NCBI GenBank assembly: GCA_041874755.1
Contig: CP102611.1
Location: 372,001-436,000, forward strand
Direction of reading: 5' to 3'
DNA from: Chitinibacter sp. SCUT-21
GTDB taxonomy: Bacteria > Pseudomonadota > Gammaproteobacteria > Burkholderiales > Chitinibacteraceae
DNA length: 64,000 nucleotides
Program-made: the position numbers and the translations under genes
The notes under the pieces: generated by a model
Database searches by the model: none
What the model was told of the DNA's origin: nothing
What the model saw: only the letters and a program-made list of their open reading frames with translations
In this document: in pieces, positions 27,642 through 37,412 of the stretch
How the letters are laid out: the number at the start of each line of letters is the position of its first letter
Numbering within the stretch: position 1 is the stretch's first letter

Positions 27642-29702
27642 ATGACAAAGCTCGCTTTGCTTGACCCACAACTGGTAAAACCAGCGATCTGGGCGGCGGT
27701 GACCAAACTATCTCCACGTGTGCAGTGGCAAAACCCAGTGATGTTTGTGGTTTACATCGGTGCCATTTTGGCCACGGTCTTGCTGGGCCAAGCGCTATTT
27801 GGCCAGGGGGAAGCCCCGCTGGGATTTATTGCGGCCATTAGCCTGTGGTTGTGGTTTACGCTGCTGTTTGCCAATTTTGCCGAGGCTTTGGCCGAAGGCC
27901 GTAGTAAGGCTCAGGCCGCTAGCCTGCGCAATACCAAGAAAAACGTGATGGCGTGGAAACTTAAATCGCCTTCGCATACCGCCGCGAAAGAGATCACCGA
28001 CAGCGCCAGTTTGCGTAAAGGCGATTTTATTTTAGTCAAAGCCGGTGAGGTGATTCCAGCCGATGGCGAAGTGGTTGAAGGCGTGGCTTCGGTCGATGAA
28101 TCGGCAATTACTGGCGAATCTGCGCCCGTGATCCGTGAAGGCGGCGGTGATTTTTCGGCCGTGACTGGCGGCACGCGGGTGTTGTCCGATTGGATCGTGG
28201 CGCGAGTAACAGCCAATCCAGGCGAGGCATTTCTAGATCGCATGATTGCAATGGTTGAAGGCGCAAAACGTCAGAAAACCCCGAATGAAATCGCGCTGAC
28301 GATTTTATTGGTGGCGCTCACGATTGTGTTTTTGGTGGTCACCGTCACCTTGCTGCCATTTTCACAATTTAGCGTATCGGTCGGCGGCAGTGGTGAGCCG
28401 GTGAGTTTGACGGTCTTGATTGCATTGCTGGTGTGCTTGATTCCCACCACCATCGGTGGCTTATTGTCGGCAATTGGCGTGGCCGGGATGAGCCGGATGT
28501 TGGGCGCAAATGTCATCGCCACCTCGGGTCGTGCGGTTGAAGCGGCCGGTGACGTCGATGTTTTGCTGCTGGATAAAACCGGCACGATTACCTTGGGCAA
28601 TCGCCAAGCGGTGAAATTTATCCCCGCGCCGGGAGTGACCGAGCAGCAGCTGGCCGATGCGGCGCAATTTGCGTCCTTGGCGGATGAAACGCCCGAGGGT
28701 CGCAGCGTGGTGGTGCTGGCCAAGCAGTTATTTAATTTGCGCGAGCGGGTATTGGATACCCACGCGGTTGAATTCATCGCCTTTACCGCGCAAACCAGAA
28801 TGAGCGGGGTTAATTTCGATCAACGCGAAATTCGCAAAGGGGCCGTCGATGCGATTCGCCGCTATGTCAATGATGCCGGCGCTAGCTTTCCCGAGGCCGT
28901 CGCCAAAGCCGCTGATGAAGTTGCGCGCCGTGGCGCTACGCCGCTGCTGGTGTGCGAAAACCATAAAGTGCTTGGGGTGATCGAGCTGAAAGACATCGTC
29001 AAAGGTGGGATCAAAGAGCGCTTTGCCGAGCTGCGCGAAATGGGCATCAAAACGGTGATGATTACCGGCGACAATCCGCTGACCGCCGCTGCGATTGCTG
29101 CCGAAGCCGGTGTGGATGATTTCTTGGCCGAAGCCACGCCCGAAGCCAAATTGGCGCTGATTCGCCAGCATCAAGCCGAGGGCAAACTGGTTGCGATGAC
29201 CGGTGATGGTACCAACGACGCCCCAGCATTGGCACAAGCCGATGTGGCCGTGGCGATGAATAGCGGTACCCAAGCGGCCAAAGAAGCCGGCAATATGGTC
29301 GATCTGGATTCCAACCCGACCAAGTTGATTGAGATCGTTGAAATCGGCAAGCAAATGCTGATGACGCGTGGCTCGCTAACGACGTTTTCTGTGGCCAACG
29401 ACATCGCCAAATATTTTGCGATTATTCCCGCCGCGTTCGCGATGACCTATCCGCAGCTTAATGCATTGAATGTGATGGGGCTCAATTCACCTGCATCGGC
29501 GATTTTATCAGCGGTGATTTTCAACGCCATCATCATCGTGTTCCTGATTCCATTGGCCCTGAAAGGCGTCAGCTATCGCGCCCAAAGCGCCGCGCAATTG
29601 CTACGCAATAATATGCTGGTTTACGGCTTGGGTGGCCTAATCGTGCCGTTTGTGGGCATTAAGATCATTGATGTATTGCTTTGTGTACTAGGTATGGTAT
29701 GA
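27642..29702 (+). CDS. kdpB: Potassium-transporting P-type ATPase subunit B
   Basis: 686 residues. The second of two close ATGs is chosen because AGGA is seven bases upstream; the first has no spacing. P-type motifs: 'TGES' in the actuator domain, the phosphorylation loop 'DKTGTITLG', '[10 protein letters not shown]' and '[21 protein letters not shown]'. '[15 protein letters not shown]' is typical of KdpB. It hydrolyses ATP to drive K+ uptake under K+ limitation. Confidence 0.97.
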   Translation: MTKLALLDPQLVKPAIWAAVTKLSPRVQWQNPVMFVVYIGAILATVLLGQALFGQGEAPLGFIAAISLWLWFTLLFANFAEALAEGRSKAQAASLRNTKKNVMAWKLKSPSHTAAKEITDSASLRKGDFILVKAGEVIPADGEVVEGVASVDESAITGESAPVIREGGGDFSAVTGGTRVLSDWIVARVTANPGEAFLDRMIAMVEGAKRQKTPNEIALTILLVALTIVFLVVTVTLLPFSQFSVSVGGSGEPVSLTVLIALLVCLIPTTIGGLLSAIGVAGMSRMLGANVIATSGRAVEAAGDVDVLLLDKTGTITLGNRQAVKFIPAPGVTEQQLADAAQFASLADETPEGRSVVVLAKQLFNLRERVLDTHAVEFIAFTAQTRMSGVNFDQREIRKGAVDAIRRYVNDAGASFPEAVAKAADEVARRGATPLLVCENHKVLGVIELKDIVKGGIKERFAELREMGIKTVMITGDNPLTAAAIAAEAGVDDFLAEATPEAKLALIRQHQAEGKLVAMTGDGTNDAPALAQADVAVAMNSGTQAAKEAGNMVDLDSNPTKLIEIVEIGKQMLMTRGSLTTFSVANDIAKYFAIIPAAFAMTYPQLNALNVMGLNSPASAILSAVIFNAIIIVFLIPLALKGVSYRAQSAAQLLRNNMLVYGLGGLIVPFVGIKIIDVLLCVLGMV

Positions 29703-29760
29703 CCTACAGCTCTATACCCCTTTTTGTGCTTTGCATCCGCTTCATCAAAGGATAAATATT

Positions 29761-30342
29761 ATGTTGCAGCAACTTCGCCCCGCCGTGGTGATCTTTATCG
29801 CTCTAACGCTAGTCACTGGCGTGCTCTACCCATTGGCCGTTACCGGCTTGGCCAAAGTGTTTTTTGCTGAGCAAGCCGCAGGTAGTTTAATTGAGCAAAA
29901 TGGCCAAGTGCTCGGCTCGAAATTGATTGGTCAGGCATTTAGTGGGCCAGATTATTTCTGGTCACGTCCGTCGGCCACCGGCCCAATGCCATATAACGGC
30001 GCGGGTTCATCAGGCTCCAATTTAGGCCCGACCAATCCAGCATTGCTCAATACCATAGCCGAGCGCGTTGAGGCGATCAAAGCAGCGCACCCCCAGCAAA
30101 GCGCCGCAGTGCCACTTGATTTAGTGACCACTTCAGCGAGCGGGCTCGATCCACATATCAGCCCAGCCGCTGCGGCTTATCAAATTGAACGCGTTGCGAG
30201 CGCAAGAAATTTACCGCTCTCGCAACTCACCCAGTTGGTCGCTGCACATACGCGTGGTGCACAATGGGGCATTCTGGGCGAGCCAGTGGTAAATGTATTG
30301 GAATTAAACTTGGCGCTTGATCGCATCGCGGCTACGAAGTAA
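29761..30342 (+). CDS. kdpC: Potassium-transporting ATPase subunit C
   Basis: 193 residues from ATG 29761, with AAAGGA upstream; a TTG ten codons earlier is rejected. One N-terminal helix is followed by KdpC signatures '[19 protein letters not shown]', 'NLGPTNPAL' and '[12 protein letters not shown]'. It assists ATP binding by KdpB and completes the KdpFABC complex. Confidence 0.96.
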   Translation: MLQQLRPAVVIFIALTLVTGVLYPLAVTGLAKVFFAEQAAGSLIEQNGQVLGSKLIGQAFSGPDYFWSRPSATGPMPYNGAGSSGSNLGPTNPALLNTIAERVEAIKAAHPQQSAAVPLDLVTTSASGLDPHISPAAAAYQIERVASARNLPLSQLTQLVAAHTRGAQWGILGEPVVNVLELNLALDRIAATK

Positions 30343-30466
30343 AACCATCGCCGATGAATGATTGCACGGGGTACAACGGCACCGATCAATCGGATGTTTT
30401 ACTGGCTAAGCCCCGTTTTACCCGTGCCTATTGCGGCACAGGAATGGATTTGTACGGATACCCACC

Positions 30467-33151
30467 ATGAATGAAGCACAAAGACCCGACCCCGATGCCT
30501 TGATTGCGCAATTGCAGCGTGAGCAGCAAAAATCTCAGCGCGGGCGCCTCAAAATTTTTTTTGGCGCTTGCGCTGGGGTGGGTAAAACCTACGCGATGCT
30601 TGCGGCCGCGCATGCCCGCATTCGTGAAGGGGTTGAAGTGGTCGTTGGCGTGGTTGAAACGCATGGGCGCAGTGAAACACAGGCGCAGCTGGCTGGCTTG
30701 GAAATCTTGCCCGCCAAGCAAATCGAATATCGTGGCCGACTATTGCCCGAATTCGATTTGGAGCAAGCACTAGTGCGTCAGCCAGCACTGATTCTGATTG
30801 ATGAATTTGCGCATTCAAATATCACCGGCAGCCGCCATACCAAACGCTGGCAAGACGTCGAGGAATTGCTCGCGGCGGGGATTGATGTTTACACCACATT
30901 GAATGTGCAGCACTTAGAAAGCCTGAACGACATCGTCGGGCAAATTACCGGCATTGTGGTGCGTGAAACTGTGCCAGATCGCATGTTTGATTTGGCCGAT
31001 GAAGTCACTCTGGTTGATTTGCCACCCGAAGAATTATTAGATCGATTGGCCGCGGGTAAAGTGTATTTGGGTGAACAAGCGCATCGCGCGGCCCAACATT
31101 TTTTTCGCAAAGGCAATTTATTGGCGCTGCGCGAATTGGCACTGCGCCGCACAGCGGATCGCGTTGATGCGCAAATGCGCGAATACCGCGCCGATCAATC
31201 CATTCAGCCCGTGTGGCAAACTCGCGAACGCTTGATGGTTTGTGTCGGCCCTGGTGTCGATAGTGAAAAATTAATTCGCAGTGCTTCGCGTTTAGCGGGC
31301 AATTTACATGCCGATTGGCTGGCGATTTACGTTGAAACTCCAACATTACAGCGACAAAGCAAGCAGGCCCGCGAGCGTATTTTCGCCAATCTGCGTTTGG
31401 CGCAGGAATTGGGCGCTGAAACTTCGGTTTTGGCGGGCGCGGATTTACCGCTGACCTTGCTGGCCTACGCACGCAGTCGCAATGTGTCCAAATTGGTTGT
31501 TGGAAAATCACTGCGGGGTCGGCTTTCGCGTTTGTGGCGTATCCCCTTGTCGGAGCAATTGGCACTCCAAGCCCAAGATGTGGATGTGTATGTCGTGGCA
31601 CACGAGCAAAATCAACCGCATGCGGCACATACCAAGCCACCCAATCTGCTATTTAATGTGAGTAATCATGCTACGCAGTGGCGTAATTATGCTATTGCGA
31701 TTGGTGCTTGCACGCTGACGACGCTGCTGGCCGCAGCTTTGCTCAATGTGTTTGATTTGGCCAATGTCGTGATCGTATTTTTGCTGACCGTGGTGTTGGT
31801 CGCGATCCGATATGGCCGTGGGCCGGGTGTACTCGCCTCTTTCCTTAGCGTATTGTCGTTTGACTTCTTTTTCGTTCACCCAAAGTTGTCGCTCACGGTC
31901 GCAGATACACAGTATGTTTTTACCTTTGTACTGATGCTCAGCGTCGCGCTGATTATCAGCCAGCTCGCGGCGCGATTAAGGTTTGAAGCCCAAGTGGCCA
32001 CCTACCGCGAGCGCCGCACCCGCGCTTTGTATGAATTAGGCCGCGAATTGGCAGGTGCATTAACGGCGGCGAGCGTGGTTGAGATGGGCGTGCGGCGTTT
32101 GGCCGAGTTATTTGATGCACAGTTGCTGATTTTATTGCCTGACGCGCACGATCAATTACAGCCAGCAGGTGATATGGCAGGATTTGAAATCGGTTTGGCG
32201 CAATGGGTTTTTGATCACAACGAAATGGCAGGCCGTGGAACACATACCTTGCCCGCTTCCAAAGCGCTGTATTTACCGCTGAAAGCGCCAATGCGTTTGC
32301 GTGGCGTGATGGCGCTGATTCCGACCGATGATGCAGTGATAGGAAGCCCAGAACAACAGCGGCTATTAGAGACGTGTGCCAGCCAAATCGCGCTATCACT
32401 AGAGCGTGTGCACTACGTTGAAGTGGCGCAAGATGCGATTGTGGCGATGGAAAGTGAGCGGCTGCGCAATAGCGTGCTATCCACCGTTTCACATGATTTG
32501 CGCACCCCGCTGACCAGCTTAATCGGCATGATTAGCCTGCTGCAATCAGGTCGCCTCGATAGCGCCGAGCAAAGTCATACTTTAGACGCGCTTAATCATG
32601 AAGTGCTGCGAATGAATAGCCTAGTGGTGAATTTGCTGGATATGGCCAAATTGCAATCGGGCGTAAAACTAAAAATGGAATGGCAGGTACTCGAGGAAGT
32701 CGTTGGCAGCGCGGCCAGGGCCTGTAGTGCTACCTTGGCCCTGCATCATTTACGGGTCAACTTAGCGCCCGATTTACCACTATTGGAATACGATGCAGTA
32801 TTGATCGAGCGGGTCTTGGTCAATTTGCTGGAAAATGCAGCCAAATACACGCCCAGTGCCAGCACCATTGAATTAAGCGCCAGTGTTGAAGATCAGTCGG
32901 TATTGATTCGCGTCAGCGATAATGGTGCGGGTTTACCTGCTGGTGCGGCGGAGCGTTTATTTGATAAATTCACCCGGGGTAGCAGCGAAACTTCAACGCC
33001 GGGCGTGGGTTTGGGCCTTGCAATTTGTCGCGCGATTGTTGCGGCACATGGCGGAACAATCGCCGCTAAAAACTTAAACCCACACGGGGCTGAATTTAGC
33101 TTTACCTTGCCGCTGGGCAATCCACCGACTTTAAATCGTGAGCTTGAATGA
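30467..33151 (+). CDS. kdpD: Sensor histidine kinase KdpD
   Basis: 894 residues from ATG 30467. The N-terminal KdpD domain has a Walker A-like 'GACAGVGKTYAML' and 'LILIDEFAHSN', then a USP-like domain. Four clustered membrane helices (about 405-500), a GAF domain and a kinase core follow: H-box 'VSHDLRTPLTSL', N-box 'NLLENAAKYTP', G-boxes 'DNGAGLP' and 'GVGLGLAI'. It senses K+ limitation or turgor and phosphorylates KdpE. Its stop overlaps the kdpE start (ATGA). Confidence 0.96.
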   Translation: MNEAQRPDPDALIAQLQREQQKSQRGRLKIFFGACAGVGKTYAMLAAAHARIREGVEVVVGVVETHGRSETQAQLAGLEILPAKQIEYRGRLLPEFDLEQALVRQPALILIDEFAHSNITGSRHTKRWQDVEELLAAGIDVYTTLNVQHLESLNDIVGQITGIVVRETVPDRMFDLADEVTLVDLPPEELLDRLAAGKVYLGEQAHRAAQHFFRKGNLLALRELALRRTADRVDAQMREYRADQSIQPVWQTRERLMVCVGPGVDSEKLIRSASRLAGNLHADWLAIYVETPTLQRQSKQARERIFANLRLAQELGAETSVLAGADLPLTLLAYARSRNVSKLVVGKSLRGRLSRLWRIPLSEQLALQAQDVDVYVVAHEQNQPHAAHTKPPNLLFNVSNHATQWRNYAIAIGACTLTTLLAAALLNVFDLANVVIVFLLTVVLVAIRYGRGPGVLASFLSVLSFDFFFVHPKLSLTVADTQYVFTFVLMLSVALIISQLAARLRFEAQVATYRERRTRALYELGRELAGALTAASVVEMGVRRLAELFDAQLLILLPDAHDQLQPAGDMAGFEIGLAQWVFDHNEMAGRGTHTLPASKALYLPLKAPMRLRGVMALIPTDDAVIGSPEQQRLLETCASQIALSLERVHYVEVAQDAIVAMESERLRNSVLSTVSHDLRTPLTSLIGMISLLQSGRLDSAEQSHTLDALNHEVLRMNSLVVNLLDMAKLQSGVKLKMEWQVLEEVVGSAARACSATLALHHLRVNLAPDLPLLEYDAVLIERVLVNLLENAAKYTPSASTIELSASVEDQSVLIRVSDNGAGLPAGAAERLFDKFTRGSSETSTPGVGLGLAICRAIVAAHGGTIAAKNLNPHGAEFSFTLPLGNPPTLNRELE

Positions 33152-33840
33152 ACGAAATTCCAACGACGCTAGTCCTGATCGAAGATGAGGCCCCGATTCG
33201 CCGATTTTTGAAAACCACGCTTGAGCACGCCGGTATGGTGGTGTTTGAGGCCGAAACCGGTCAGCGTGGACTGATCACGATCGCTAGCCGTAAACCTGAT
33301 TTGGTGATTTTGGATTTAGGCCTACCTGATATCGATGGGATCGACGTCATCCGTCAATTGCGTGATTGGAGCGATTTACCGATTTTGGTGTTATCGGCCA
33401 GAGAGCAAGAAGACATTAAAGTCACAGCACTGGATGCCGGGGCGGATGATTACCTGACCAAACCGTTTGGCGTTGACGAATGTCTGGCCCGCATTCGGGT
33501 ACTGCTGCGCCGCCATGCGGGCCATAGCGCACGTAACGAGCAAACCTTTAGTTTTGGCGATGTGCGCGTCGATTTAGTGCAACGTCAGGTTGTTAAAGCC
33601 GAACAATCCGTGCATTTAACCCCCATCGAATATCGCTTGCTGGCCACGCTGATTCGCCATGCTGGCAAAGTAATGACACAGCGCGAATTGCTGCGCGAAG
33701 TTTGGGGCCCCAATCACAGTGAATCCAGTCAGTATTTGCGCGTCTACATGGGGCATTTACGCCAAAAACTCGAAAATGATCCGGCCTTGCCCCGATTTTT
33801 AATTACAGAAACGGGTGTTGGTTATCGGCTAGTCCAGTAG
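33148..33840 (+). CDS. kdpE: Response regulator KdpE
   Basis: 230 residues: a receiver domain with the acidic pair 'IEDE', phospho-acceptor Asp in 'LVILDLGLPDIDG' and Lys in 'YLTKPF', then an OmpR-type winged helix ('LTPIEYRLLATLIRHAGKVM', 'YLRVYMGHLRQKLE'). It activates the kdp operon when phosphorylated by KdpD; the operator at 25445-25473 is the likely target. Confidence 0.97.
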   Translation: MNEIPTTLVLIEDEAPIRRFLKTTLEHAGMVVFEAETGQRGLITIASRKPDLVILDLGLPDIDGIDVIRQLRDWSDLPILVLSAREQEDIKVTALDAGADDYLTKPFGVDECLARIRVLLRRHAGHSARNEQTFSFGDVRVDLVQRQVVKAEQSVHLTPIEYRLLATLIRHAGKVMTQRELLREVWGPNHSESSQYLRVYMGHLRQKLENDPALPRFLITETGVGYRLVQ

Positions 33841-33910
33841 TTTGGTCGCGTCGCTTTTCGCTAATCTAAAAGTGCTTTGATTAATAAAAAATGGTAGCAA
33901 AAGCCAGATG

Positions 33911-33990
33911 CTTCTGCTTTGGCCGATGAGTTGAAGTCGAGGTTTCAACAACGAAAGGCTGCAACCTAATGGTTTGCGGCCTTTCGTATT
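33911..33990 (+). repeat. Dispersed intergenic hairpin repeat, copy 3 (after kdpE)
   Basis: GCTTTGGCCGATGAGTTGAA … AAAGGCTGCAACC-TAAT-GGTTTGCGGCCTTT. It is more diverged than copies 1 and 2, but the TTTGGCCGATG head and the hairpin foot are kept. The stem (13 pairs, few mismatches) followed by TCGTATT probably terminates the kdp operon. Confidence 0.75.
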
Positions 33991-34434
33991 CAGTGCTGAT
34001 TCTTGTGTTGCTCGACCAAAACCGACTATGACACCAGGGGCGTTTTACTCGTCGGTTCTAACTTCCTGCACATCAACGCAAAAGCCATATTTTCTATATA
34101 AATCAATGGTTTTCACTACAAACCTCTCATGTACATTTTTATAGTGAAAGTCTTTGATTTATATGAATTTTCCTCGGTTTTCTGCAGACATTCTGGCTCA
34201 GCGGAATGTGGATCTTTCCGCATGCAGTTATGCAGCTCATGTACATCTGCGAATTTCTGCCGCCAATTACGCTTTGGCCTCAGGTCATACACAGAGCAAT
34301 CTTTACCGAGCCCCAAACAGGGCAACAGCAATGCTGAAAATCTAAAAATATCTAGCGGTTTTAGATATATCTAAATTCACTAGATATTTTTAGATATGTG
34401 AGTGCTGCACAGATTTTGCATTGTGCCTGCATCG
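33991..34434. other. Stretch without a supportable gene, with AT-rich palindromes at its right end
   Basis: Overlapping readings of 61-81 codons exist on both strands (34116-34374), but none shows a family, a good ribosome site or coherent composition. The right part holds the palindrome cluster described separately. Confidence 0.5.
34341..34394. repeat. AT-rich palindromic TAGATAT cluster
   Basis: TCTAAAAATATCTA (34341-34354) is an exact inverted copy of TAGATATTTTTAGA (34381-34394). Between them sits the perfect 14-base palindrome TTAGATATATCTAA (34361-34374). The repeated TAGATAT half-site pattern looks like a multi-site operator. A cruciform or bidirectional terminator is an alternative. 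Confidence 0.65.
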
Positions 34435-34620
34435 TTAATCAGCGCCATCAGACCGCTGCTTACTAATCAACAACGAGCCATCTTCATTCTGTTCAATGTT
34501 GAGCATATCGCCTTCATTCCAATCCACCTGAGCGATAAATTCATCAGGAAAGATCAAAAGAGCATCTTCGGTGCCTTCTGGATCTGGTTGCAACGTAACG
34601 ATCCAAGTTGATTTTTTCAT
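34435..34620 (-). CDS. AbrB/MazE-like small protein
   Basis: 61 residues. 'LLIFPDEFIAQVDWNEGDML' followed by 'NIEQNEDGSLLI' has the pattern of the swapped-hairpin AbrB/MazE/SpoVT fold (P-x-E-hydrophobic … GD-x-L … G-hydrophobic). No toxin gene is adjacent, so it may be a solitary regulator or an orphan antitoxin. A 21-codon reading (34617-34682) overlaps its start by ATGA and has AGGAC before it, a possible leader. Confidence 0.6.
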   Translation of the reverse strand: MKKSTWIVTLQPDPEGTEDALLIFPDEFIAQVDWNEGDMLNIEQNEDGSLLISKQRSDGAD

Positions 34621-34844
34621 TTGGATTTTCCTTGGGCTAGTTTTTTACCAAGTGGAATTTTTGACCATTTTTTCATCATCATCTAGTCCTGAGGCTCGTT
34701 GACGGACTTTGCTGTGCACTTGGCTAATTGAATCGGCGAGATTGGTTGTGCAGGTAAAAATGCATCCAGATGATCAAGCAAATCGAAAGTACTGTGTTGC
34801 TACAAATGCGGTGGCGAATCACACCAATATTTAGCGTTAATGCA

Positions 34845-36110
34845 TTATTTGGCTCTTGGAATATCTGTCCACCTCGTGGTCCAAAACGGCGACAGACTAT
34901 TTTGCTTCATTTTCCAAGCGTGATTTACACCTACACTAGCTAAACAGATACTGCCACGGCCCCATCGTCTATTAATCTCATCCATGGTGGCATTGAGCTC
35001 CGCTCGTTTGATTGGATCGGCGGTTTGTAGAAAAAGATGTCCTTGGATTGCGGTATTGGGTTGCAGATCGCTCAGCATCACGCCCGCTTTAGCATAGCTA
35101 AAGCCGGGTTGGTAGATGCGAGCTAGCATCCATAAAGCCACTTGGGTCAGTTTCAACGTGTCGTCAGTGGCTTGCGACAAAGGTAGCATGACATGCCGAC
35201 TGTATTGTGGGTCTTTCGGTCGAAATGGATTGGTGCGAATAAAGATGCTGAGGCTGGCTGCGACTGATTTTTGCAATCGCAGTTTTTCAGCCGCACGCGC
35301 GATATAGGTGCTGATGGCTTCGGCCAATTGTTGTTCGGTGTAGATCGGTTGACCAAACGAGCGTGAGCACAAGATCTGCTGTTTATCTGGCTGCATTTCT
35401 TCAATCTGAATGCAGGGGTGGCCATTGAGCTCTTCAACCGTGCGTTGCAACACCACGCTATAGCGCGCACGAATTTGCTCTGAATTGGCTTGGGCTAAAT
35501 CAGCCGCACTGTAGATCCCTTGCTGATTGAGTCGTTGCGAGATTTTACGCCCCACACCCCAAACATCACCGACTTCGATCTCACGCATAATTTGTAATTG
35601 CTGCGCAGGGCTGAACTTGGCCCATTCGCACACACCAGCGAAGCCCGTGCGTTTTTTTGCGATGTGGTTGGCCAGTTTGGCGAGCGTTTTGGTCGGCGCA
35701 ATGCCGACACAGACGGGTAAACCCGTCCATTGCATCACGGTTTGTTTGATCGATTGCCCTAGCTCAGTGTGATCGCCGCCGATGCCATTTAGGCCTAAGA
35801 AGCATTCATCAATCGAATACACTTCCTGGTGCGGGCTGAACATGCCGAGCACCCGCATTACGCGATTGCTCATATCGGCATACAAGGCATAGTTGCTGCT
35901 GTAGGCGATCAAACCGGTTTCTTGGGCAAATTCACGCAGTTGATGCCAAGGCGCTCCCATTTTAACGCCGAGTGCTTTGGCTTCAGCCGAGCGCGAAATC
36001 ACACAGCCATCGTTATTCGACAGCACAACCATCGGCTTGCCTTCTAGCTTGGGCTCGAACACCCGTTGGCAACTCACGTAGAAGTTGTTTACATCAATCA
36101 GCGCAATCAT
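34845..36110 (-). CDS. umuC: DNA polymerase V catalytic subunit
   Basis: 421 residues of the Y-family polymerases. The N-terminal '[20 protein letters not shown]' and '[10 protein letters not shown]' carry the metal-binding acids; '[20 protein letters not shown]' and '[15 protein letters not shown]' are palm/thumb signatures, and the C-terminal UmuC extension is present. It copies damaged DNA during the SOS response with UmuD'. Its start overlaps the umuD stop by four bases. Confidence 0.96.
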   Translation of the reverse strand: MIALIDVNNFYVSCQRVFEPKLEGKPMVVLSNNDGCVISRSAEAKALGVKMGAPWHQLREFAQETGLIAYSSNYALYADMSNRVMRVLGMFSPHQEVYSIDECFLGLNGIGGDHTELGQSIKQTVMQWTGLPVCVGIAPTKTLAKLANHIAKKRTGFAGVCEWAKFSPAQQLQIMREIEVGDVWGVGRKISQRLNQQGIYSAADLAQANSEQIRARYSVVLQRTVEELNGHPCIQIEEMQPDKQQILCSRSFGQPIYTEQQLAEAISTYIARAAEKLRLQKSVAASLSIFIRTNPFRPKDPQYSRHVMLPLSQATDDTLKLTQVALWMLARIYQPGFSYAKAGVMLSDLQPNTAIQGHLFLQTADPIKRAELNATMDEINRRWGRGSICLASVGVNHAWKMKQNSLSPFWTTRWTDIPRAK

Positions 36111-36556
36111 TTAGGGCGCACAATCCATGCAATCACCACGCCCCAGATTGACAGCTCTTGCTCATCACCGAGCACAATCGGCGGGTAGTCAGGATTCTCG
36201 GCCACCAAAGCTAAATGCTTGCCGCGCTGGAACAGTCGTTTCACGGTAAAGTCGCCATCAATCGCCGCCACCACAATGTCATTGTGTTTAGCTTGAACCG
36301 CCCGATCCACCACCAAGGTTGCACCATCGGGGATGGTGCGCTCTGAAAGGTGACTGACCATACTGTCGCCCGACACGGTAAAGTAAAACGTCGCCTCTGG
36401 ATGGCTAATCAAGTGCTGGTTGAGATCGACCCGATCTTCAACCCAATCTGCCGCTGGAGAGGGAAACCCAGCGGGCACTGATTCACCGATCCACGGCAGG
36501 TAATGCGCCATTGGATTGGGGTCTGCTGGAAATGGCCCCTGCAAAAAACTCGACAT
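36107..36556 (-). CDS. umuD: UmuD translesion accessory protein (self-cleaving)
   Basis: 149 residues of the LexA/UmuD S24 family. The cleavage region '[16 protein letters not shown]' has A-G where E. coli UmuD has C-G. The Ser nucleophile is in 'VSGDSMV' and the Lys partner in 'GDFTVKRL'. RecA-stimulated cleavage would give UmuD'. The start has AAGGATAC upstream, and a TATAAT -10 overlaps the SOS-like palindrome. It is cotranscribed with umuC. Confidence 0.95.
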   Translation of the reverse strand: MSSFLQGPFPADPNPMAHYLPWIGESVPAGFPSPAADWVEDRVDLNQHLISHPEATFYFTVSGDSMVSHLSERTIPDGATLVVDRAVQAKHNDIVVAAIDGDFTVKRLFQRGKHLALVAENPDYPPIVLGDEQELSIWGVVIAWIVRPK

Positions 36557-36588
36557 CGCAGTATCCTTATCTGAACTGGAACCAGACC

Positions 36589-36607
36589 ATTATAGAACGT
36601 TCGTTCT
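36589..36607. promoter_or_regulatory. SOS-like operator and umuD -10 box
   Basis: AGAACG-TT-CGTTCT (36594-36607) is a perfect 6+6 inverted repeat and contains GAAC-N4-GTTC. It abuts TATAAT on the minus strand (36589-36594), which would be the umuD -10. It also lies ten bases before the SRAP gene start. It differs from the E. coli CTG-N10-CAG box; repressor identity is inferred. Confidence 0.65.
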
Positions 36608-36616
36608 CTTTTTGCG

Positions 36617-37288
36617 ATGTGTGTTAATTATTTATCCATCCCAAAGCAAACTCTGTTGACTCGCTTTGAAGCCGCGCCACCCGATGAGGACTGGCCTGCT
36701 GAAGTGTGGCAAGACTACAAGGCGCCAATCTTGGTTGCGGGTGATATGGCACGCCAAGCCATTGTTGCTAATTATGGTTTCTTGCCACAGCACAAACTCC
36801 CACAGGGAACGCGCTACAGCACGATGAATGCGCGGGCCGAAACGATAGGCGAATTGAAAAGCTATCGCGGAGCATGGCGCAGCAGCCAACTGTGCCTTGT
36901 ACCGATGCTGGGTTTTTTCGAGCCCTGCTACGAGTCGGGCAAAGCAGTACGCCATCAAATCAGCCTCGCCAGCGGTGAACCCTTTGCGGTGGCTGGCATT
37001 TGGCGCTCGTGGGAAGAAGGAAACGGCCAATTGAGTTATTCGTTCACGCAAATCACGATTAACGCTGACGAGCATCCGCTAATGAAACGCATGCATAAAC
37101 CTAACGATGAAAAACGGGGCTTGGTCATCATTCCCGAGCGTGACTACGATGCGTGGCTGGATTGTACAAATCCAGAGCTAGCGCGTGCTTTTCTCAAGCA
37201 CCTACCTGCGGAACAAATGCAAACGACCGAAAAACCGATTCAACGCACACGCCCCGCCACTGGCCATTTATTCGAAGTCGATCAATAG
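36617..37288 (+). CDS. SRAP-family protein (YedK/HMCES type)
   Basis: 223 residues. Met is followed by the catalytic Cys2, and the family pattern continues with 'YSTMNARAETI', 'CLVPMLGFFEPCYE' (Glu) and 'ADEHPLMKRMHKP' (His). These proteins crosslink to abasic sites in single-stranded DNA and protect them. It is divergent from umuDC over a shared palindrome, which supports SOS control. No clear Shine-Dalgarno is visible before the ATG, so the start is a little uncertain. Confidence 0.93.
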   Translation: MCVNYLSIPKQTLLTRFEAAPPDEDWPAEVWQDYKAPILVAGDMARQAIVANYGFLPQHKLPQGTRYSTMNARAETIGELKSYRGAWRSSQLCLVPMLGFFEPCYESGKAVRHQISLASGEPFAVAGIWRSWEEGNGQLSYSFTQITINADEHPLMKRMHKPNDEKRGLVIIPERDYDAWLDCTNPELARAFLKHLPAEQMQTTEKPIQRTRPATGHLFEVDQ

Positions 37289-37412
37289 GACCACTTCGCA
37301 GTTTGGCAACTTCTATCCTCTGTTAAACGCGACTAGCCGAACAAGGCTTCCCTCTGGTATTTTTGCTCTTATCAAACGCTGCATACACGATGCTGCCCCA
37401 TAAGGAATTGAA

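Noticed and set aside
34116..34374. Overlapping 60-80 codon readings on both strands between kdpE and the AbrB-like gene
   Set aside because: No family, no ribosome site and mutually overlapping; composition is not coding-like.
34617..34682. 21-codon leader overlapping the AbrB-like start
   Set aside because: Ribosome site and ATGA overlap are suggestive, but the length is too short to support as a gene without conservation; noted in the AbrB-like entry only.
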